From NCBI GenBank assembly GCA_009760855.2, contig WPIO01000008.1:7372501-7436500 (forward strand): a stretch of DNA of 64,000 nt, read 5' to 3'. A program made the position numbers and the translations under genes. Shown here piece after piece: positions 56,208-64,000 of this stretch. Position 1 is the first letter of the stretch, and each line of letters starts with the position of its first letter. The notes below the pieces were generated by a model. The model saw nothing but the letters and a program-made list of their open reading frames with translations. It did no database searches and was not told where the DNA came from. This DNA comes from Cristatella mucedo (Eukaryota > Bryozoa > Phylactolaemata > Cristatellidae).

Positions 56208-56524
56208 GTGTAGGGGCTCTTGGGCGCGAGATGGCAGCGCGACGAAGCGCGAAGCCCCCAACAGCGAGTCGTGTTGTCGACGACAGCTGTATTGTATCGC
56301 ATACAGGCAACATAAGCGAGCGAGCGTACATACTGATGGCAGCCGTCGTGAGTGCTGCTCCGGAGCACGTGGTGTTAAGAGAGAATAGAGTGGACAGCGT
56401 GGGTACAGGCCGAAGCACAGGCAGGAAGTGAATTTCACGGCAGGGAACGCGTCACGTGCCGGCAAGGAGCGGACGGAACGTCGGCTAGGGGGCGGAACTA
56501 CGTGACGGCAATGGCACGCCCACA
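56208..56524. mobile_element. undescribed short GC-rich element, copy 1
   Basis: It starts GTGTAGGGGCTCTTGGGC and ends GGCACGCCCACA. It is flanked by TCT on both sides. About 80 percent similar by eye to 61506-61839 in the same orientation, including the conserved stretches ATTGTATCGCATACAGGCAA and GGGAACGCGTCACGTGCCGG. Confidence 0.6.
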
Positions 56525-56960
56525 TCTGCACTTTCCGCGTGTGGTCGGCTAGTGCGGTTAAAGCCGGCGTATTCTATTCGGGCTACAGGAGAGAACGGCA
56601 CCAAAACGCGAAGACCGGCATTTTAGCCGTCTGTATAGCAGAGCCCGCGCAGAGCTGCTCCGCGGCCCTATGCGCTGCTTTCCTGCTTCTCAGCGCTGGT
56701 GAGTGCATTGGATTAGCAGGCACAGCTCGGCGTTATCGATGCCGTCGTGTAGAGCACCAGCGCTACGGGAACGGAGTGCAGGCGGCGGTGAAGTAATCGT
56801 CGTGCTCTCGTTTCCAGAATTTAACGTATGCATTAGAAAAAAGATGACCCAAAGCATGTTAAAAATAGTGCGGGACGTACTGGTCCAGCACAGGGTCCCC
56901 GTGCCGTTCGCGTCGCTTTTAGTTAGCACCGCTGATGAGACGTGCGCTCATAAGAGTAAC

Positions 56961-57499
56961 GGATTGACTTCAAGGTTTTGTCGCTGACTTGTAGGTCCCT
57001 TCATTCTTTGGCTCTAGCCTATCTCTCAGATATACTACCCCATCAGGCCAAGCATCGCACTACCCGCTTTTCGGAATCCAACAATCTACAAATACCTCGT
57101 ACAAACCTTAAATCCTTTGGAGACCGTACATTTAGTTCGTATGCTCCCAAAGCCTGGAACTCCCTACCGACCTGCGTCAGAACATCCCCTGACCTGACCA
57201 CATTTAAAAGGAACTTAAAACACACCTATTTAGGACAGCATTTAGTGGGTACCTGTGATTCGTCCTTGATGTGCTTATGCGTGCTGACACTGTGCATGCT
57301 ACCAATAACCACATTTGCATGCTGACCCTGTGCATGTCACCCCTAACCATATTATTCATTTTGTTTTTTTTCAAGCATGATTTTACTTACCATTCAATTG
57401 CATTTCTCTTTGCAGCAAATGTAAAGCGCATAGAAAGAGATTAAGTTCTCTGAGGGCGCTTTATAAAGTGCATTATTATTATTATTATATTATTATTAA
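56961..57499 (+). mobile_element. LINE-C copy
   Basis: It starts at GGATTGACTTCAAGGTTTTG and encodes SLHSLALAYLSDILPHQAKH and SFGDRTFSSYAPKAWNSLPT. The 3' hairpin and ATT repeats are at 57470-57499. Confidence 0.85.
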
Positions 57500-57754
57500 A
57501 GAACAATGTCGAGATGCGGATCGGTGAAAATTTTCAAGCGACGGTGCGTTTTATGCAGCTCTCGATGCGTAATCTGATGTCGGCTGCTAGCTACCACGAG
57601 CGTAGGTGAGCAAGCGAGTCTCGGACATCCGCCTTCTTAGATGTTGACTCTTCGAAGCCCCACAGAAAGAAAACGAGTGCTTCTATCGCCCGTAGCGTAT
57701 CGCCGTCTCGCGGTTCGAGTTAGTCGTCATTGTCTTGCTTACCCCTCCTCTCCT

Positions 57755-57812
57755 GCCGTTCGCGTCGCTTTTAGTTAGCACCGCTGATGAGACGTGCGCT
57801 TATAGGAGTAAC
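57755..57812 (+). repeat. 58-bp direct repeat (partner at 56903-56960)
   Basis: GCCGTTCGCGTCGCTTTTAG and on to AGTAAC, with two mismatches to 56903-56960. The partner copy ends exactly where the LINE-C copy begins. Confidence 0.9.
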
Positions 57813-57883
57813 TCGAGCTCTGCAGGGTAACTTTGCGCACCGCCGAGGGTGTAAATCAGCATTCCTCTAGTTGGCATTATGTA

Positions 57884-58030
57884 TAATCAATTTGCATAGC
57901 GCCAAAAGAGAATTGAATCTCTAGCCAGGCGCTTCTAGTTTGCCGCGGGGCTTGAATCCACGGCCTTGGTCGTCTAATGCACGCGCCTTAACCTCGGTAA
58001 TTAAAGGCGAGCACCTTAATCCCTGGGCAA
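57884..58030 (-). repeat. SINE-B copy, inverted, diverged
   Basis: ATCAATTTGCATAGCGCCAA, TCTCTAGCCAGGCGCTTCTA and GGGCTTGAATCCACGGCC. Confidence 0.75.
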
Positions 58031-58589
58031 ATGCAGGACGGGCGGCGATCAATGCCGTGCCTCCGTGGGAGCGCGAGCCTCTGCTCGGCCCTCGGCGAGG
58101 CGTCTGTCGTTTGTCAACCTTCGTGACGTCTTCGCTGCCTTCTCACAATCGTCGCTAGCGAATGCTGGTAAGAGACACTGCGCAAGGTCTGGGGTCTTTA
58201 GTTCTGCGCGATTCTGAAGGCTCTTCTGATCACCTCTCGACAGCAGCTGAGGGGCGCGGTTGCACGCTCAATTGAATTGAATGGTCGATCTTTTTCTAAT
58301 CAACGTGCTCCATCGCCTGGGCCTGCAAGTCAACGCGCGGGTGACAGAAGCGCGTAGCTATAGAACGCCGCGAAATTACCACAGGCTAGAATAACCGTTG
58401 CGTTTCCATGCTGACGCGTCGCCTGTCAAGCTGTGGCAGGCCAGCTGAACTCTTGTATTGAAACTTCAAACTTGCAAGTGAGTTCTACCCTGATTTTAGA
58501 GCTAATCACTCCGCAGAGTCAGTATTACTTTGCTTGCAAAACAACCCTATCAGGAATGCAGACTTGAGTAAAGTCTCACTGCTTGTTTT

Positions 58590-59250
58590 GTTTGATCTTT
58601 AAGCAGCGCTTGATACCATCGATCACCAAGTCCCTCTCGGGCGCCTCTCATCTCGTTTCGACATCACTGGCACTGCACTAGAGCGGTTTAGATCCTATCT
58701 CAGTGCGAGACTCCAGAGTCACACCAATTCTCTCCCTTCCTCACTCACTCACTTCCTCTCCAACTTCTCGCCGACCTTCACTGGCTCCCAATCAAGCTGC
58801 GTATCGACTTCAAGGTTTTTTCACTCATTATTTTTAGGTTCCTCATTCTTTGGATCGCCTACCTATCAGAACTACTTCCCACTAGGCTACGCAGTGTACC
58901 TCCTGCTTTTCCGACTCAAATTGTGTAGCTATACTTCGAACCAACCTCAAATCATTTGAAGACCGCACCTCTAGTTTGTAAAGCGCCTAGAGAGAGATTG
59001 AGTTCTCTGAGGGCGCTTTATCAAGTGCATTATTGTTATTATTATTATGCTTCCAAAGCACTCACGAAGACCTCACTCCCGATTGACGTCACCACATCCC
59101 CTGACTAGGCGACATCCGAAAAGAAGCTAAAAGCGCACATGTGTCTCATAGCATTTGGTGGGTCCGTATTATTTGTCTTTTGTGTGGTTTATGTACTGAC
59201 ACTGCGCATGCCACCACTAACCATGTTATGCTTGTTGGCATTGTGTCTGT
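58590..59250 (+). mobile_element. LINE copy including reverse transcriptase region, with nested LINE tail
   Basis: 58590-58720 encodes DTIDHQVPLGRLSSRFDITG and FRSYLSARLQSHTNSL, the FDT-x-DH / SYLS-x-R part of a CR1/L2-type reverse transcriptase. A C-terminal block follows from about 58765. A LINE-C 3' tail (58978-59047) then interrupts it before it resumes at 59050. It is the only piece in the window reaching into the reverse transcriptase. Confidence 0.7.
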
Positions 59251-59255
59251 TACCA

Positions 59256-59355
59256 TTAATAATAATAATATTAGTAATAATAATAATAAAGCACTTGATA
59301 AAGCGCCCTCAGAGAACTCAATCTCTTTCTAGGCGCTTTACATTTGCTGCAAAGG
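59256..59355 (-). mobile_element. LINE-C 3' end
   Basis: ATT-type repeats, then AAAGCGCCCTCAGAGAACTC and GGCGCTTTACATTTGCTGCA on the reverse strand. Confidence 0.8.
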
Positions 59356-59554
59356 GACCATGTGATCATGCTTCCTTTGGAGCATACGTAAGGTGCATAG
59401 AGAGAGATTTAGTTCTATCATTGCGCTATGCAAATGTACTATTATTATTAAGCCTGACCGGTTAGCAGTTTCTCTGATGCGTAGTCGCAGCTTGCGTTGC
59501 GTTGGAAATATTTTCATCATTCCGCGAAACTCCCTCGCTATTCGCGTACACACA

Positions 59555-60318
59555 AATACTAAAATTCGGGCTTGTTTAGATAAAGATACCACGTCCAAGT
59601 TGGTCCATGCATTCGTGACATCCCGTCTCGACTTCTGCAACTCACTGCTCACTGGCCTACCAGCATGTGCGATCAGGCGATTGCAGCTGGTGCAAAACTC
59701 TGCAGCTAGGCTTGTCTGTCGTGAGCGTCGCAGTTGCCACATTACTCCACTTCTCGCCGACCTGCACTGGCTACCAGTCAAGCAACGGATTGACTTCAAG
59801 GTTTTGTCGCTCACTCTTAGGTCCCTTCACTCTATGGCTCCAGCCTATCTGTCAGATATACTACCCCATCAGGCCAAGTATCGTACCACCCGTTTTTCGG
59901 AATCCAACAGTCTGGAAATACCTCATACAAACCTTGAATCCTTTGGAGACCGTGCATTTAGCTCGTATGCTCCCAAAGCCTGGAACTCCCTCCCGACCTG
60001 CGTCAGAACATCCCCTGACCTGAGCACATTTAAAAGAAACTTAAAAACACACCTATTTAGGACAGCATTTAGTGGGTCCTTGTGATTCGTCCTCGATGTG
60101 CTTATGCGTGCTGACACTGTGCATGCTGCCAATAACCACATTTGCATGCTGACCCTGTGCATGTCACCCCTAACCATATTATTCATTTCGTTTGTTTTTC
60201 AAGTATGATTTTACTTACCATTCAATTGTATTAAACTTTACAGCAAATGTAAAGCGCCTAGAGAGAGATTAAGTTCTCTGAGGGCGCTTTATCAAGTGAA
60301 TTATTATTATTATTATTA
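59555..60318 (+). mobile_element. LINE-C copy with open frame
   Basis: The forward frame from about 59560 to 60085 is uninterrupted: SRLDFCNSLLTGLPACAIRR, HITPLLADLHWLPVKQRIDF, WNSLPTCVRTSPDLSTFKRN. The 3' hairpin is at 60245-60290 and the ATT tail at 60300-60318. Confidence 0.85.
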
Positions 60319-61505
60319 AATAAGATGGCGTTCTCACAGATAAGATATCCATGTTGCTAGTATTCTTAAGCTCTCTAGTCGATTTGCAATGCTTACGAGG
60401 CGGCGAGGCGCACCGGCTTTTATCGGGCTGATGATATTCAAAGCTACAAAGCTACAAAGCTTCAACATCTTAAGCATCACATGTTTTCCCTTAGTCCGCC
60501 CTGCCTATTTTGCTTTCAACTCTTCCGCTTGTATGCCTCCGCGGGTATTGTTTTTATAACGGTTTTTGTTTTTAATATTTTTGCAGATAAGCCGCGCTTC
60601 TCACGTAGCACACGCGGAGCATTTTGAGATTAAGAAGTTGTACTACGTGCACCAACATATCAGACTCTTCTTTGAATATTAATCTTGGTAATCGAGTTAA
60701 TTGAGTTTGGAAACCATTTTGACCCTTTACTTCTGCTGTGAGCCCAAGTTTCTAAAGGATTTTTATTGAAAATTCTATCCCATTTACTTTCTAACCGTAT
60801 TAGCATTCCATACTATACCATTTCCTAAAAAAGGGATCCCAGTAAAATCTAAACCTTTCAAGTACACTCCTAAGTTCTGCCAGTATTTTCTCTAACTAAT
60901 GGTCATTTGGTGTAGTTCAATTTGTAGCACGAAAGTTTGAGTGAGGGACTTGCGTAACCTTTAATGTTTAGACATTAGATGCCTTGCAGGTCCGCGAAGT
61001 TTGGTGAGAGAAGAATCACAACGATAACATTGTACGTTCAAGAGCTTGCTTGAACTTGCTTTGGAAGAGGGGCCCAAAAATATTCTAAAATAATGAGGTC
61101 ACTTGACTAATTAACCCAGTATGGCCTCAAACCCACGTGTTTAGTTAGAGCGTCGAAGCAACTACTGATTAAGGTGTGTCTTGCACTCATGAGTAAGCCG
61201 TGAGCTGGTTTCGGCTCGATAAAAAAAATTTTGCGAGACTGTGAGGGGGAGGACTGGTATGAATGCTATGCTGCTATTTGAGTTGCGGAGGGGGTGTTGG
61301 CATTCTGAAAACCATTCGCAGTGGAAAATATAAATGTGCACCTTTTCTGCAGCAATGATTAAATAAAGGCGAAGGGTAGCCGATTTCACAGCCTCATTCA
61401 CACAGCGGCCGAATGGCATCGAAGCCTTTTATTGCGACGTGCGATCAAAATTTATTGAACTTACTGCTCTAGGACTCAACCAAAAACCAGGGTGGCAAAG
61501 CACTA
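60319..61505. other. no gene recognised
   Basis: AT-rich stretch with short frames, and no repeat or exon that I recognise. Confidence 0.4.
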
Positions 61506-61839
61506 GTGTAGGGGCTCGTGGGCAAACGATGGCGGTGCGATGGAGAGCGAAGCCCCCACAAGCGAGTTGTTGCGTTGTCGACGACGGCTGTATTGTATCG
61601 CATACAGGCAACATAAGCGAGTTAGCGTACATACATATATCAGCCGTCGTGATTGCTGCTCCGGAACACGTGGTGATAAGAGAGAGGAGAGTGGTTAGCG
61701 TGCGCACGGGCCGACGCACAGGCAGAAAGTGAATTTCGCAGCTGGGAACGCGTCACGTGCCGGCAAGGTGCGTGCCGGTTGGGCAGACGGAGCGTCGGCT
61801 AGGGGGGCGGAACCACGCGACGGCGATGACACGCCCACA
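61506..61839. mobile_element. undescribed short GC-rich element, copy 2
   Basis: It starts GTGTAGGGGCTCGTGGGC and ends GACACGCCCACA. It is flanked by CTA on both sides. It differs from copy 1 by substitutions and small indels, including about 15 extra bases (GTGCGTGCCGGTTGGG region). Confidence 0.6.
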
Positions 61840-63406
61840 CTAGCGCCGTACCGCGGTGCTGACGATTTACCCGAATCGTGTATCAGCACTGCACTTAGCG
61901 CTTGCTATTTAATAGTCACGGCACATTTTTTGCGCAAAACTAGCGCCATCCTTTGTGGCCAGGTTTCATTCGTTGCATTCGAGTAGGCCATCTTGACTTC
62001 GACGTAAAGATGAGAAGAAGTGCTGTTTTTAGAGTTTAGCAAACAACCAGTTGATACTAGGGATCTGGCTGAGCGCCATATTGCAGTCTATTCTCTCGGA
62101 CGTACATTTGTTTAATCTTTAATACTCAGACTCGAGACTGCTTGCGACCCTCTAAGAACGAACGCTCATTGCATTCCGCTAGCTTCAGCCTACGCCCCTA
62201 AAGCCTTGCCTCGCGTGTCGCTATGAGCTTAGAGTTGAACATTTTCTGACAACATAGCCCACTCCGCGGCGCTCAGCTCCGCACTGCCGCTCTCGGATAG
62301 TGAGCACCACGTGACCGGACGGCTGGCTCGCGCCCTCTCTCCTTCGGGGTAGGATTGCAGTTCTTCTTCCGTCGGTCGCGCGAGCGCAGCAAAGAAACGT
62401 AACTCGAACCGACGGCCACGGACGCTAAACTAGACAGCCTGGCTAAGAAGCGTATACGGATGGAATTATCCGACCGCTAGTTCGTCTGCCCTCATTCCTT
62501 CACTGCGCGCGCTGCGAAATACGAGCCCCGTGCCGAACGTTGCGTTTTCGCGCTCACGGCAATGCACGACCTCGCAGGCGATTGGCCCGCGCGCGCGGTC
62601 GTCGCGGATAGCTATTCTAGTCTGGAGCGAAAGCATGTCCGTGAGAAGCTGCCGCACCTGGCACCCACCTGGCGCACGCCGGCATCGCTCGGGCATACGC
62701 TTTCGCGTCACTCCTTCCCTCGAATCCTCGTCGACAATCGCTCCGACTGCCATTGGCCATCGCAGCGACCGAGCAGAGACGCGCGGGCGTGCCGCGCGAG
62801 AGTCGGCTCACCAGTCACACTGTCTTTCCTCAACGATCTCGCGGCGGCGACGGCGGCCGAAGCCAAAGCACCTCTTACGAGATCAAAGTTCAATTGTCTG
62901 CCGATAATCGGGTTGCCCGCGATGATCTTCGCGATGCCTGCCGACTGCGCTTCCTGCCGACACCCGCCGGACCTCCTCTGGTATCCCCGAGTCGCCGCCG
63001 CCACCGTGTAAGCGAGTGCAGCGACGCCTGGCGACTACTCAGATAACTCACAATCTGAAGCAGCTTCGCGACCCAAACCACTCGCCGACTCACCGAATGC
63101 GGCGCGGCCGATGCTCGCTAGATCGCCTGTGGAATGCACAGCCACAGCCGCGCCAACACTACCAACCTCCTCACGAAGACCGCTCCTGCACCATGGTTTC
63201 GTCAAATGGAGCGTCATCGCGCCCGTAGAGTTACCGTAGAGCTACCGCTTCCGGCTCAGGTGATTTCCTACTGCTCAGAGTACAGAGTGCTAGTTTGAGT
63301 ACAGAGTTTGTGGCTCAATCGTGCGGCTAGCCGACACGGTCGCACGGTGCGTCGCCGGCATAGATGCGAGGATTTGCAAAAGTCTCCTTTCCTCAAAGAA
63401 GGAAAT
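61840..63406. other. GC- and CpG-rich island, no gene resolved
   Basis: Several overlapping long frames exist on both strands, as expected at this GC content. One reverse frame (IAKIIAGNPIIGRQLNFDL, ending 62882) is followed by a good donor GTAAGAG. It has no ATG and no recognised domain, so I do not call it a gene. The region could be the promoter and first exon of a gene extending out of the window. Confidence 0.35.
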
Positions 63407-63560
63407 GTTGACTGATTCAACGGCCTCATTTTTTATGGCGGCAGAAGAGCCTTAACGGCCATCACTTGCAGTGAGCAACAAACCCCTCCTTTGCAGGATT
63501 CGAACCCACTATATCAGTCGTGGAGAGCGAGCACCTTACCTCATGGGCTATCGCGGTCCA
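63407..63560 (-). repeat. SINE-A-related remnant, inverted
   Basis: TTCAACGGCCTCATTTTTTA, GAAGAGCCTTAACGGCCATC and GGATTCGAACCCACTA match the SINE-A tail, body and B box in reverse. It is similar to a piece at 53155-53300. Confidence 0.6.
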
Positions 63561-64000
63561 CTGCAACTACCCCAGCATTCAACGCCGCGACAAGCACCGC
63601 CGACAGCGGACTAATAGGTGCGGCTCGAAACTTAGTTGGCGAATCCTTGCGCGAGAATAGGCGAGAAATGCACTGCGACGGCGGCGACGCACTTCCGACG
63701 ACGGAGCCCCTTCTCTAGAGGCGCCGTTCTCGGCCTGCTCCGCCCGATCGGAGTCGTACTAGTTCTTTGCCGCCGCCGCCCGCTGGAGATTGCTGGCGTA
63801 CCAGCGGCGCTCGGCTGGGTTGGCGGCTTCTGCTGTTCTGCGCTTCCGACGACGACGACGACTACGCTGCCGCGCCTAATCGTCGCTCGCGCTCGATAGT
63901 CGAGCGTAAAGTGATGTAAACGCTACGCGCCGTCAGCCAAAGAGCGATCGTGTTTTCGCGCCCGCCCGCAGCGGCGGCGGCCGCCGCCACCGCCCGGTTT
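63561..64000. other. CpG-rich end of window
   Basis: Dense CG and (CGG)-like runs at 63760-63995. Probably part of a promoter island. No exon is supported. Confidence 0.35.

Overview
The window is nuclear DNA of an invertebrate animal. It has split genes with GT-AG introns, animal extracellular and scaffold domains (astacin protease, ShK, fibronectin type III, armadillo repeats), abundant 5'-truncated CR1/L2-type LINE copies, tRNA-derived SINEs, and long (TA), (TG), (GA) and (TC) microsatellites. I cannot name the phylum. Nothing bacterial or organellar is seen.

Two protein-coding genes can be reconstructed by hand from splice sites, reading phase and domain logic. (1) On the + strand from about 4.8 to 11.8 kb lies an incomplete astacin-family zinc metalloprotease. 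Its exons carry the zinc-binding helix, the Met-turn and the end of the catalytic domain, followed by two ShK-type cysteine modules and a Ser/Thr/Ala-rich linker made from a DNA minisatellite. Its 5' exons were not found. (2) On the - strand a single gene runs from an ATG at 50423 to a stop at 14501. It has eleven exons and about 36 kb of genomic span. It encodes a predicted 880-residue protein: armadillo-like repeats, then three fibronectin type III domains, then a Pro/Ser/Ala-rich tail. All ten intron phases agree and the exon lengths sum to a whole number of codons. The two genes converge tail to tail near 12-14.5 kb.

Most other DNA is repeats. I separate two tRNA-derived SINE groups (called SINE-A and SINE-B here) and three LINE groups (LINE-C ending in ATT repeats, LINE-D ending in TAATG repeats, and an older LINE-E). 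LINE-C and SINE-B share a 3' hairpin tail, which suggests that LINE-C machinery mobilised SINE-B. Repeats fill the long introns of the ARM-FN3 gene (16.2-28.0, 32.1-34.9 and 36.6-50.2 kb). They form a dense layered graveyard at 52.8-60.3 kb.

The right-hand part (49.6-51.4, 54.7-55.4 and 61.8-64.0 kb) contains GC- and CpG-rich islands. The first holds the start of the ARM-FN3 gene and probably its promoter. The other two may hold first exons of genes I could not resolve. A roughly 320-bp GC-rich element occurs twice (56.2 and 61.5 kb), each copy flanked by its own 3-bp target duplication. It looks like an undescribed short mobile element.

All exon models here are hand-made predictions with no transcript support.
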